Of a DNA stretch of 64,000 bases, positions 1-8,343 are shown piece after piece. The translations under genes and the position numbers were made by a program. The stretch is from contig NZ_LFIP02000003.1 of the NCBI RefSeq assembly GCF_001189235.2, positions 62,001 through 126,000 on the forward strand, given 5' to 3'. Source of the stretch: Bradyrhizobium embrapense (GTDB taxonomy: Bacteria; Pseudomonadota; Alphaproteobacteria; Rhizobiales; Xanthobacteraceae). The notes below the pieces were generated by a model. The model worked only from the letters and a program-made list of their open reading frames with translations, was not told where the DNA came from and searched no databases. The first letter of the stretch is position 1, and each line of letters opens with the position of its first letter.

Positions 1-384
1 GAATTGCTGCAAGAAATCGAGGACATCCAGCAGGTGGCCCGGCGCGCCATCCGGCCGGGCGCCATGGGCGGCGACATCATTGCGGCGGGGGAGACCGCTG
101 CCAGGTCATCGCCGCATCGCGCGGTGCTCGACTTCACCGCGCATGGCATCGGGCTTGTCAGTCACGAGGCGCCGCGCCTCACCGCGACCGGCCCGGTGCC
201 TTACGCTGCCTATGACGCCGACCGGCCGCTCGAATGCGGGATGGTGATCTCGATCGAAACCGCGCTGCTGCATCCGGCGCGCGGCTACATCAAGCTCGAG
301 GACACCCTGATTGTCGCGGAAACGGGCTGGGAGGCGCCCGGAGACCATTGCCGGGGGTGGAATTCGTCGCGTCTCATGGCGTGA
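1..384 (+). CDS. M24-family metallopeptidase (Xaa-Pro peptidase-like), C-terminal part
   Basis: The reading frame is open from base 1, so the gene starts outside the window and only about 127 C-terminal residues are present. The piece carries the end of the pita-bread (M24) fold: a HGIGLVSHEAPRL segment that supplies a metal-site histidine, then the E-CGMVISIET strand and the IKLEDTLIV strand, which hold the two conserved acidic metal ligands of the family. Members are cytoplasmic two-metal enzymes that cleave X-Pro bonds or act on creatine-like C-N bonds. The N-terminal creatinase-like domain is outside the window, so peptidase and amidinohydrolase-type members cannot be told apart. Confidence 0.8.
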   Translation, partial: ELLQEIEDIQQVARRAIRPGAMGGDIIAAGETAARSSPHRAVLDFTAHGIGLVSHEAPRLTATGPVPYAAYDADRPLECGMVISIETALLHPARGYIKLEDTLIVAETGWEAPGDHCRGWNSSRLMA

Positions 385-659
385 CGCGCTCAGCGCCGAA
401 CTTCGGAATACTAGAAGTGTATCCCTGAGTTGCCCGACATGTCAAGTGGCCCGGTCGCTCGGCCGCCGCCGGCTACTGTGCATGGGGTTGTTTTCGATAT
501 TTTTGGCAGCGGCGGTCTTTGCTTCACTCCAGCCTCCGGTCATGCGATGCTTCGACCCGGATGTAGCGGTCGGTTCGGTGCCGTCTGCTCGCCAGGTCGG
601 CGCCGACGATGGGCAGGTGCAACCGATAAGGATTGCCTCCCATCGACAGCAGCGACCCG

Positions 660-2201
660 ATGACCGCCAACGCGCTCCGTGACTACGCCCAAAGCATCCT
701 GACCGCCCGTGTCTACGACGTCGCGGTGGAGACGCCGCTCGATCCGATGCCGCGGCTCTCGGAGCGTTTGTCGCGCACCGTCCTGCTGAAGCGGGAAGAC
801 TTCCAGCCGATCTTCTCGTTCAAGCTTCGCGGCGCCTACAACAAGATCGTCAGGCTGCCGGATGCGCAGCGGAGACAGGGCGTGATCTGCGCGTCGGCCG
901 GCAATCACGCGCAGGGCGTGGCGATGTCGGCGCGCAAGCTCGGCATTTCCGCGACGATCGTGATGCCGCGGACGACGCCCGCCATCAAGGTGGAAGCCGT
1001 CCGGCGCCTGGGCGGCGACGTCGTGCTGCATGGCGACACCTTCGACGACGCGCAAACCAAGGCCAGGGAGATCGAGGTCGCGCGGGGCCTGACCTTCGTG
1101 CATCCGTTCGACGATCCCGACGTGATCGCCGGCCAGGGCACCGTCGGGATGGAGATCCTGCGCCAGCATCCCGATCCGATCGAGGCGATCTTCGTGCCGA
1201 TCGGCGGCGGCGGGCTGGCGGCCGGCGTCGCCGCTTTCGTGAAGTTTCTCAATCCGTCGATCAAGGTCGTCGGGGTGGAGCCGGCCGACGCTGCCTCGAT
1301 GGCGGCGGCGCTCGCCAAGGGGAGCGTCGTCGCGTTGGACCAGGTCGGGCTGTTCGCCGACGGCGTCGCGGTCCGCAAGGTCGGAGCGGAGACGTTCCGG
1401 CTCTGCCGCGACCTGCTCGACGAGGTCGTCACCGTCGATACCGACGCGATGTGTGCGGCCATCAAGGATATCTTCGACGATTTGCGATCGGTCGCCGAGC
1501 CGTCCGGGGCATTGGCGCTTGCCGGCCTCAAGGCCTATGCCGAACGCGGCACGCTGAGCGACGGGAGCCTGATTGCCGTCAACAGCGGCGCCAACCTGAA
1601 TTTCGACCGGCTGCGCACGATTGCCGATCGCGCCGAGGTCGGCGAACATCGCGAGGCGCTGCTTGCGGTCACCGTGCCGGAGAAGCCGGGCAGCTATCGC
1701 CACTTCATCCGCATCCTCGGCTCGCGCGCCATCACGGAATTCAATTACCGCTTTGCCGAGACGACCGCGCCGGCGCAGCTGTTCGTCGGCATCGCGCTGA
1801 GCCGTGGCGAAGCCGAGAAGCGGGAAGTCATGGAGCTGCTGCGGCGCGAGGGCTATCCGATCCTGGATCTGAGCGAGAACGAGATGGCCAAGGACCATGT
1901 GCGCTACATGGTGGGCGGCCGCGCGCCGCTGCTCAAGGACGAGGTGATCTACCGCTTCGAGTTTCCGGAGCGTCCCGGTGCGTTGCTGAAGTTCCTTGAG
2001 AGCCTGGCGCCCGACTGGAACATCTCGCTGTTCCACTACCGCAATCACGGCGCCGACTACGGACGCATTTTGGCAGGCATCGAGGTCAAGCCAGGCGAGC
2101 GCGCGCGGTTCGTTCAAGCGCTCGATGCACTCGGTTATCCCTACTGGAACGAGAGCGAAAATCCGGCCTATCGCCTGTTCCTCTCCGCCGAGAAGGGATG
2201 A
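660..2201 (+). CDS. ilvA: Threonine ammonia-lyase (threonine dehydratase), biosynthetic type
   Basis: A 513-residue protein that deaminates L-threonine to 2-oxobutanoate, the first step towards isoleucine. The N-terminal PLP fold-type II domain has the cofactor lysine at about residue 55 in SFKLRGAYNK and a glycine loop GGGGLAAGVAAF. Two ACT-like regulatory repeats follow (LLAVTVPEKPGSYRHF and YRFEFPERPGALLKF), as in the long isoleucine-sensitive enzymes; the E. coli enzyme has nearly the same length. I chose the ATG at 660; an upstream TTG at 633 would add nine residues not expected for the family. No regulatory box of the downstream regulon is visible ahead of it, so it is probably ordinary amino-acid metabolism. 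Confidence 0.93.
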   Translation: MTANALRDYAQSILTARVYDVAVETPLDPMPRLSERLSRTVLLKREDFQPIFSFKLRGAYNKIVRLPDAQRRQGVICASAGNHAQGVAMSARKLGISATIVMPRTTPAIKVEAVRRLGGDVVLHGDTFDDAQTKAREIEVARGLTFVHPFDDPDVIAGQGTVGMEILRQHPDPIEAIFVPIGGGGLAAGVAAFVKFLNPSIKVVGVEPADAASMAAALAKGSVVALDQVGLFADGVAVRKVGAETFRLCRDLLDEVVTVDTDAMCAAIKDIFDDLRSVAEPSGALALAGLKAYAERGTLSDGSLIAVNSGANLNFDRLRTIADRAEVGEHREALLAVTVPEKPGSYRHFIRILGSRAITEFNYRFAETTAPAQLFVGIALSRGEAEKREVMELLRREGYPILDLSENEMAKDHVRYMVGGRAPLLKDEVIYRFEFPERPGALLKFLESLAPDWNISLFHYRNHGADYGRILAGIEVKPGERARFVQALDALGYPYWNESENPAYRLFLSAEKG

Positions 2202-2305
2202 AGCGGCGGCAGGGTCTTACGCTGGTCCAGAGTAAAGAGGACGGTTGCCGGTCAAGACATCGGCGAGCCGAGACGCAATCCGCGCTGAAGGGAAAGGCTA
2301 TCGGT

Positions 2306-3025
2306 ATGACCCGTGAGGAACGACAATTGCGCGAGGCAATCATTGCCAAGTGCCGATGGATGAATGCGTCGGGTCTCAACCAGGGGACATCAGGCAATAT
2401 CTCCGCCCGCTACAAGGACCGGATGCTGATCACACCGTCCGCAACACCGTATGATTCGATGAAACCGGAGATGATCGCGTCGATGCCGCTCGAAGGCGAC
2501 TATGGCACGTGGGAAGGGCCGCTGCAGCCGTCTACCGAATGGCGCTTCCATCTCGACATCACGCGCGCCCGGCCCGATGTCGGCGCCATCGTCCACACCC
2601 ACTCGACTTATGCGACCGTGCTTGCGATCGCGCGCAAGCCGATTCCGGCCTGCCACTACATGATGGCGGCATTCGGCGGCACCGACATCCGCTGCGCCGG
2701 CTACGCGCGCTACGGCACCAAGGAACTCTCGGATCACGCGATCTCGGCGCTCGAAGGTCGCAATGGCTGCCTGCTCGCCAATCACGGCATGATCGCGCTC
2801 GGCGCCAATCTCGACAAGGCGATGTGGCTCGCGGTCGAGCTCGAGACCATCGCGCGGCAGTACTACCTCTCGCTGGCGCTCGACTCGCGGATCATCCTGA
2901 GCGACGAGGAGATCGCCGATGCCGCGAAGGGGTTCTCCAGCTACGGGTTGCAGGTGCCAAAGCCGAACAAGGCCCGCGCGACCGCGCCGCGCCGCGCCCA
3001 GAAACGGCGCAGCAGCAAGCGATGA
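2306..3025 (+). CDS. Class II aldolase/adducin-family protein
   Basis: A 239-residue zinc aldolase of the L-fuculose/L-ribulose-phosphate type. Diagnostic segments in order: SGNISARYKD (phosphate/substrate loop), HTHSTYATVLAIA with two zinc-binding histidines, the helix around CHYMMAAFGG, and CLLANHGMIALG with the third zinc histidine. A Lys/Arg-rich tail (APRRAQKRRSSKR) ends the protein. The ATG at 2306 gives the normal family length; an upstream in-frame ATG at 2198 overlaps the end of ilvA and would add 36 unlikely residues. The substrate cannot be told from sequence: sugar phosphates, decarboxylations and methylthioribulose chemistry all occur in this family. Confidence 0.85.
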   Translation: MTREERQLREAIIAKCRWMNASGLNQGTSGNISARYKDRMLITPSATPYDSMKPEMIASMPLEGDYGTWEGPLQPSTEWRFHLDITRARPDVGAIVHTHSTYATVLAIARKPIPACHYMMAAFGGTDIRCAGYARYGTKELSDHAISALEGRNGCLLANHGMIALGANLDKAMWLAVELETIARQYYLSLALDSRIILSDEEIADAAKGFSSYGLQVPKPNKARATAPRRAQKRRSSKR

Positions 3026-3249
3026 CGGGCACTGCGCCGATCTAGGACGGCATGTGCAAGGAAGCGAGAAGCCCGGCTCCGATTGAACCGAACGAGCGCG
3101 CGACGAGCCGCAGATGGCTGGGCCATTTGACGGCCCCGTCAGCATGGGCAAGATTGATCGAGTCAAACTGTGCTTGCGGGACATTTCCGGTGCTCAATTC
3201 GGTTTCTGCTTTGCCCTCGTCGATCAACTGGGCGGGCTTACGCTCTGCC

Positions 3250-4221
3250 ATGGCGGCGCTTCTCATCGCGTCGGCGGCTATATTCAGCGCACCTGCGTCC
3301 GCTCAAGTGGCGTGGCAAATGGCGACCGAGTATCCTCGCAGCAATATCTCCGGTGTTGGCTTGGAAAGATTCGCGGAGCTCGTGTCCGCGCAGACGAATG
3401 GATACGTTACGGTCCGCAATGCGTTCGATAACGAGTTGAAGATCAGCTCCGGCGAAATGTTGCGCGCGGCCCAGGCGGGGCGGATTGCCGGCGGCGACGC
3501 ATTTGCAGGGCCGCTCGAGGCGTCCGATCCGGTGTTCGGCCTTCCGTCGCTGCCGTTTGTTGTCCAATCGATCGAGGCGGCGCGGACCATCAATGCGCGC
3601 GCGCGGCCGCTCTATGAGAAGGCGTTGGCCGCGCAGGGCCTCAAGCTCCTGTACATCACCATTTGGCCGTCCACCGGCCTCTGGAGTGTCCAGCCGATCT
3701 CTGCGCCGCCGGACCTTCGATCCATCGCCGCGCGGACCTATGATTACAATTCGGCCGAGGTGATGCGCGCGGTCGGTGCAACGGCGGAGTACCTTCCGTT
3801 CAACGAGGCAATCGCCAAGGTCAGAAGCCATGAGCTGAATGCCATCCTCACATCGGGCGACGGCGGGGCCGGCCGAAAGCTCTGGCAGGATCTGCCCCAT
3901 TTCACGGCGATCAACTACGCGATTCCGATCTCGATCGCCTTTGTGAGGACCGATGCCTTTGAAGCCCTCCCGAAGAGGGTTCAACGCCAGGTGATGCAGG
4001 TGGCTGCCGAGACGGAACAAAGCCAGTTCGAGCTTCTGGCCAATCGGACCGCCGAGAATTACGCGCGCATGCGCGCCAATGGGGTTCAGATCACCGAGCC
4101 GGCGCCGGCCCCTGTTCTCGCCGCGCTCAAGCAGGGGGCGTCGGCGCCGATCGCTGCGTGGAAGGCCAAGGCTCCTCCGGAAGCCGTTGCTATCGTTGAT
4201 CGCGCGCTGCAGCAGCAATAG
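3250..4221 (+). CDS. TRAP transporter substrate-binding protein (DctP-like)
   Basis: A periplasmic binding protein of the DctP family, about 323 residues, starting with a hydrophobic signal segment (LLIASAAIFSAPASA, cleavage probably after ASA). The body matches the family pattern: an early AWQMATEYP strand, GEMLRAAQAGRIAGG, a VFGLPSLPFVV segment, WPSTGLWS and a C-terminal helix rich in Ala/Gln. The start is uncertain: ATG 3250 lacks basic n-region residues, GTG 3190 or TTG 3211 would add the LRSA residues ahead of the core, and ATG 3052 gives an improbable 66-residue extension. No TRAP membrane subunits lie nearby, so it is an orphan or serves a transporter elsewhere. The ligand is unknown, probably an organic acid. 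Confidence 0.75.
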   Translation: MAALLIASAAIFSAPASAQVAWQMATEYPRSNISGVGLERFAELVSAQTNGYVTVRNAFDNELKISSGEMLRAAQAGRIAGGDAFAGPLEASDPVFGLPSLPFVVQSIEAARTINARARPLYEKALAAQGLKLLYITIWPSTGLWSVQPISAPPDLRSIAARTYDYNSAEVMRAVGATAEYLPFNEAIAKVRSHELNAILTSGDGGAGRKLWQDLPHFTAINYAIPISIAFVRTDAFEALPKRVQRQVMQVAAETEQSQFELLANRTAENYARMRANGVQITEPAPAPVLAALKQGASAPIAAWKAKAPPEAVAIVDRALQQQ

Positions 4222-4299
4222 GCGGCGGTGTCGTTGCGCGGGCGGTGCTGAGCCGCCGTGAGCAACGATGTAAGGTGCCGCTGTGTGCGGCGTGCAGCA

Positions 4300-5132
4300 T
4301 TAGTTCGTGCGTCGGGTGCAGCCTTGCGGTGCATGCGCATTGACGATCGATGTGCCCATCGACGCGGACGCGGTCTCGACCCGAGGGCTCGCAAGATGCA
4401 GATTGCGTCGAACGTGAAACTCGAACGTGCCGGCGAGCGCCGTTTCGATGGCGGAAAGGTGCGTATCTCCATCGTCGAGCAGCGCGTGGCCATGCCCAGC
4501 CGAGAACAATGCGCCTGCAACGAAGATCGGAAAATAGGCGGTGCATCCGACGCCGAGATACCTGTCGTCGATGCGCCCGCTGAACCCATTCGGATCGCTC
4601 GGTTTGCGCGGGTCCCAGTTCGCCGGCGGCGCGACACCAAAGTTGCCGAAGCAGGGCGATAATTTCAGTTCCCGTCCCCAAGGCAGACGCGCGATATTGC
4701 GCGTGCGATCGAGCAGACGTGCCGGCAGCAGAAGTCCAGTGACGTTTCCCGCGCCACGCTTGTCGGGGTCCTCATGTTCCAACCCCAATCCGATCGCAGG
4801 CGGACATCGAGGACACGAACTTCGAGCACGTCACCCGGTTCGGCGCCCTCGATGTGGATCGGTCCGGTCAATAGCCGTGGCGCAGCTTCGTGGGAGCCGG
4901 GAATGTCGCTGCCGCCAAGCGGTTCGATCAGGTCGCGCACAAGATCGAAAGCTTCATCCGGTTCGGCCGAGAGCGTTTCGATCGTCACCCGATCACCCGG
5001 AGCGATCCTGATGACGGGACTGAGCCGACCGTCCCACGGTCCCCAATGAAGATGATCTGGTGTCGAGGTAAGATAATGCTCCACGGTCCATCCTTTCTTA
5101 TTGGTTCTAGTTGACGCCTGTGCGCACGCCAC
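4300..5132 (-). pseudogene. Broken acetamidase/formamidase (FmdA/AmdA family)
   Basis: Two adjacent minus-strand frames together spell an FmdA/AmdA amidase. The first (5132 to about 4775) has HYLTSTPDHLHWGPWDG, PGDRVTIETLSAEPDEAFD and DVLEVRVLDVRLRSDWGWN. The second (about 4785 to 4300) continues with GLLLPARLLD, ARLPWGRELKLSPCFG, GALFSAGHGHALLDDGD and AIETALAGTFEFHVRR. A frameshift near 4775-4785 joins them, and the C-terminal 80 or so residues after PRVETAS are missing or garbled. The likely original start is GTG near 5084, after an AAAGGATGG ribosome site. The intact family hydrolyses short-chain amides to acid and ammonia. It lies just outside the regulon that begins at 5.5 kb and may be a decayed part of it. 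Confidence 0.8.
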
Positions 5133-5511
5133 CGCATCAGGCGGCCACTCCGACCCGATGATCGCCGTGAAAGCAGGCGATGCATGACGACGCTGTCAAA
5201 GTGACGGTGGCTTCATAAGCACGATTTGTGCCAAGAGCCGCTAGGCAGGACATCCTATCTACCGCCTTATAGTCTTTATGCTCTCCCCGCTTCGCGCCTG
5301 CATCTAGAACTTGCCGGGTCAACAGCGCGGCGGCTCGCGTCCGCTCGCGTAGCGAATGGGAAGAACCGTGACGCTCGGGAGCAACAGGCTGGAATGGCGG
5401 GCATCGCTCGTCGTTCATTGTGCCGCTTGGCGATCGCAAACCCACCGCATCTCGCGGGATGCTGAACCCGTCACGATTGGGACGTTGCGAAGATTCCGCT
5501 AGACGCATGGG

Positions 5512-5530
5512 ACTAACATTAGTACGATAG
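5512..5530 (+). promoter_or_regulatory. Putative GntR operator box 1, upstream of the CoA-transferase operon
   Basis: ACTA-N8-ACGATAG, 10 of 11 defined positions of the cluster-wide box ACTA-N8-ATGATAG, ending 68 bases before the TTG start at 5599. It sits in a 466-base intergenic stretch (5133-5598) with no convincing gene. Assignment to the GntR-family protein at 14286 is inference. Confidence 0.55.
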
Positions 5531-5586
5531 GTCCAATTGGCAGGAAGGGCCTGCGGTTCGCTCCTCAGCCGCTGCCGGTTGCCGAC

Positions 5587-5593
5587 AAGGAGG
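5587..5593 (+). promoter_or_regulatory. Strong Shine-Dalgarno that fixes a TTG start
   Basis: AAGGAGG lies five bases before TTG 5599 and is the best ribosome site of the region. It selects TTG 5599 over the downstream in-frame ATG at 5644 and over the out-of-frame ATG at 5594. Confidence 0.7.
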
Positions 5594-5598
5594 ATGTT

Positions 5599-6564
5599 TT
5601 GCCGGATACACTGGTGGAGCCGTATACGCGGCTCAGAGAGAAGATGGCGCAGCGCGATCGAAGCCTGCGCGAAAAGGTGGTGTCGCTCGAGGAAGCGGCC
5701 GGCTTCGTCCAAGACGGCATGAAGGTGGGAATTGGCGGGTCGACCATGTCCCGCACGCCGATGGCGATGCTCTGGGAGCTGGTCCGCCAGCATCGCAAGG
5801 ATCTTTCGATTTCGCGCTGCATCGTCTCGACGGACGGCGACCTCGTGTTCGGATCCGGCATTGCGAACCACGTCGTCACCAGCTGGTTCGCCCAGGGGAT
5901 TCTCTGGGGTCTGTCCAAGGTGATGCGGCATCACGTGGAGAATGGCGGCAAGCGCTATGAGGAATGGAGCCACATGGCCGTCGGCATGCGCTTTCGCGCA
6001 GGCGGCATGGGCGTTCCGTTCCTGCCGACCCGCGCCATGCTGGGGTCGGATATCGTCGGTCAGCGCCCCGAGGCCAAGCAGATCGATTGTCCGTTCACCG
6101 GCGAGAAGCTGCTGCTGGTTCCCGCGCTCAACCCCGACGTCGCGCTGATCCACGTTCAGCGCTGCGACCCCTACGGCAACGCCCAGATCGACGGCCTGCA
6201 ATTCATGGACATCGATCTCGCGCTCGCCGCCAACAGCGTGATTCTCACGACCGAGCGGATCGTCTCGAACGACCAGATCCGGCGCGCGCCGGACCAGACG
6301 AAGATCCCGTTCTTCTGCGTCGACGCGGTGGTCGAGGTTCCCTACGGATCGGCGCCCCACGAATGTTACGGCCTCTATGAGCCGATGATGCGGCACATGG
6401 AAGCCTATGTCACGCAGGTCAACGCGGATCCCGTGAAGGGCATGCAGGAATATCTCGACCGCTATTTCTACAGCCCGAAGTCCTGGAACGAATATCTCTC
6501 GCTGATCGGCATGGATGAGGTGTTGGAGGCAACGCAGAAGGGCAGGAGCATCTATAATGACTGA
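5599..6564 (+). CDS. CoA-transferase family I, alpha subunit (GctA/IpdA-like)
   Basis: A 321-residue subunit of a heteromeric class I CoA-transferase or the related ring-opening hydrolases (glutaconate CoA-transferase, IpdAB). Visible family features: FVQDGMKVGIGGSTMSRTP near the N-terminus (CoA-binding glycine loop), MRFRAGGMGVPFLPTRAMLG, the DVALIHVQRCDPYGNAQ strand and VVEVPYGSAPHECYG. The catalytic glutamate of the family lies on the beta subunit, so this chain alone is inactive. Its stop overlaps the next gene by eight bases, showing translational coupling with the beta subunit. It is the first gene of an operon under operator box 1. It may activate or open an acyl product late in the pathway; the acid is unknown. 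Confidence 0.85.
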   Translation: MPDTLVEPYTRLREKMAQRDRSLREKVVSLEEAAGFVQDGMKVGIGGSTMSRTPMAMLWELVRQHRKDLSISRCIVSTDGDLVFGSGIANHVVTSWFAQGILWGLSKVMRHHVENGGKRYEEWSHMAVGMRFRAGGMGVPFLPTRAMLGSDIVGQRPEAKQIDCPFTGEKLLLVPALNPDVALIHVQRCDPYGNAQIDGLQFMDIDLALAANSVILTTERIVSNDQIRRAPDQTKIPFFCVDAVVEVPYGSAPHECYGLYEPMMRHMEAYVTQVNADPVKGMQEYLDRYFYSPKSWNEYLSLIGMDEVLEATQKGRSIYND

Positions 6565-7327
6565 GGCGCAGCGCTACACCGCAAGCGAAATCCTCGCGAT
6601 CTTGAGCGCGCGCCAACTGCAGGACGGGCACGTGGTGTTCGCCGGCATCGGCGTGCCGCTACTCGCTGCAACCCTGGCCCAGCGCACCCGCTGTCCGGCC
6701 CTCACCATTCTGTTCGAGGGCGGCGTGGTCGGCGCCTTCGTCGAGCCCGGCAAACTGCCTCCGTCGACCAACGACCAGCGCTGCACCAAGCGCGCCAACA
6801 TGGTCCTCGGCAGCGCCGATGTCTTGCTGCTGCTCCAGCGCGGTTACGTCGATGTCGGTTTCATGGGCGGCGCCCAGATCGATCAGTTCGGCAATCTGAA
6901 CTCGTCGTTCATCGGCGATCCGGCGAAGCCGAAGACGCGCCTGCCGGGTACCGGCGGCGGCAACGACATCTCAAGCCTGACCAACATGATCGTCGCGATG
7001 AAGCACGAGAAGCGTCGCTTCGTCGAAAAGGTCGACTTCATCACCAGCCCCGGTTTCATCCGCGGCGGCGCCAGCCGGCGCGACTCCGGCCTGCCCAGCG
7101 GCGGCATGTGGCGTGTGATCACCGAGCTCGCCGTGTTCGGCTTCGATGACAGGACCCGGCGCATCAAGGTGCTGGCGCTCAATCCCGGCGTCAGCCGCGA
7201 GGAAGTGCAGGACAATACCGGCTTCAGGCTCGACTTCGACGAGAACCTCCACGTCACGTCGCCGCCGACCGATCACGAACTCGAGACGCTGCGGGTGCTC
7301 GATCCCGACCGTCTCTTCACCGCTTAA
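6557..7327 (+). CDS. CoA-transferase family I, beta subunit (GctB/IpdB-like)
   Basis: A 256-residue partner of the preceding protein, starting at ATG 6557 inside the end of the alpha gene. It begins with a helix found in beta subunits (RYTASEILAILSARQLQDG) and continues with HVVFAGIGVPLLAATLAQ, a glycine-rich LPGTGGGNDISSLTNM segment, VEKVDFITSPGFIRGG and a C-terminal AVFGFDDRTRRIKVLALNPG strand. In the family this subunit carries the active-site carboxylate in some members; hydrolase-type (IpdB) relatives use a different arrangement, and I cannot choose between transferase and hydrolase. Same operon as the LLM oxidoreductase and deacylase that follow. Confidence 0.83.
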   Translation: MTEAQRYTASEILAILSARQLQDGHVVFAGIGVPLLAATLAQRTRCPALTILFEGGVVGAFVEPGKLPPSTNDQRCTKRANMVLGSADVLLLLQRGYVDVGFMGGAQIDQFGNLNSSFIGDPAKPKTRLPGTGGGNDISSLTNMIVAMKHEKRRFVEKVDFITSPGFIRGGASRRDSGLPSGGMWRVITELAVFGFDDRTRRIKVLALNPGVSREEVQDNTGFRLDFDENLHVTSPPTDHELETLRVLDPDRLFTA

Positions 7328-7354
7328 AGCTACACCAAGTCCGGAGATCTATTG

Positions 7355-8308
7355 ATGACCACGCTCGCCAACACGTTTGGTATTGCCGCGCGCAACTTCA
7401 CCGCTTATCCCGAAATGCCCAACGCCCGGGCGCTCGTCGAGTATGGCGTTCGTGTCGAGGAGCTCGGCTACGATTCGGTCTGGGTCTGGGATCACATGCT
7501 TCTCGGCGTCGATCCGAACTTCCCGATCATCGACTCCCTGACCACGCTGACGGGCATTGCCGCGCGCACCAAGCGGATCAAGATGGGCACCGGCATCCTG
7601 GTGCTGCCGCTCCGCAACGCCGTGGCGCTCGCCAAGCAGCTCTCGAGCATGGATCAGCTGTCCGAGGGCCGCCTGATCATGGGCATGGCGTCCGGATGGT
7701 ACAAGCGCGAGTTCGACGCGCTCGGCATTCCCTTCGAGAAGCGCGGCAAGATCATGGATGAAAATCTCGAGATCATGCGCCGGCTGTGGACTGAAGAATC
7801 GGTTTCGGGCGAATACATGCGCCACAACATTTCCAAGGCGGTGATGTATCCCAAGCCGGCGCAGCCGCAAATTCCGCTGCTGATCGGCGGCTACGCCGAT
7901 CCCGTGCTGAAGCGCGCCGCACTGAACGGGGACGGCTGGCTCACCTACTTCTATCGTCCCGCCGACTTCAAGAAGTCCTGGGACAAGATCATCAATTTCG
8001 CCAAGGAGGGCGGCAAGGATCCGTCGACTTTGAAGAACGCCTCGCAATTGCCGATCATGATCGGCAAATCGCGGCAGGCGGTCGAAGCCGACATGATGGA
8101 CTGGCTCAACAAGGAGTGGGATTTCCCGGCTCACAGCGATTGCAGCCGCGAGAGCGCCATCATGGGCTCGGTCGATGAATGCGTCGCCCAGCTGCGTGAG
8201 CACATTGCGCTCGGCGTTCAGAAGATCATCTTCGTCCCGTACAAGTATCAGGCGGACCAGGTCGAAACCATCGCGCGTGAGATCATCCCGCGCCTGCGCG
8301 CCAAGTAA
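7355..8308 (+). CDS. LLM-class (luciferase-like), probably F420-dependent oxidoreductase
   Basis: A 317-residue TIM-barrel protein of the bacterial luciferase-like superfamily. Typical segments: YGVRVEELGYDSVWVWDH, the RIKMGTGILVLPLRNAVALA strand-helix pair, LSEGRLIMGMASGWYKREF, IPLLIGGYADPVLKRAA, and a C-terminal LREHIALGVQKIIFVPYKYQ strand. Members use either FMNH2 or the deazaflavin F420. Here F420 is favoured because a full F420 biosynthesis operon and an NADPH:F420 reductase lie in the same regulon 9 kb downstream. ATG 7355 is preferred to the TTG three bases earlier. It is the best candidate for the consumer of F420H2 in the pathway; the substrate is unknown. Confidence 0.82.
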   Translation: MTTLANTFGIAARNFTAYPEMPNARALVEYGVRVEELGYDSVWVWDHMLLGVDPNFPIIDSLTTLTGIAARTKRIKMGTGILVLPLRNAVALAKQLSSMDQLSEGRLIMGMASGWYKREFDALGIPFEKRGKIMDENLEIMRRLWTEESVSGEYMRHNISKAVMYPKPAQPQIPLLIGGYADPVLKRAALNGDGWLTYFYRPADFKKSWDKIINFAKEGGKDPSTLKNASQLPIMIGKSRQAVEADMMDWLNKEWDFPAHSDCSRESAIMGSVDECVAQLREHIALGVQKIIFVPYKYQADQVETIAREIIPRLRAK

Positions 8309-8343
8309 CCAACCCGGAAACGATCAACACAGGCGACAAGCAG

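Noticed and set aside
540..2117. 525-residue open frame opposite ilvA
   Set aside because: Shadow frame of a well supported threonine dehydratase; no recognisable motif.
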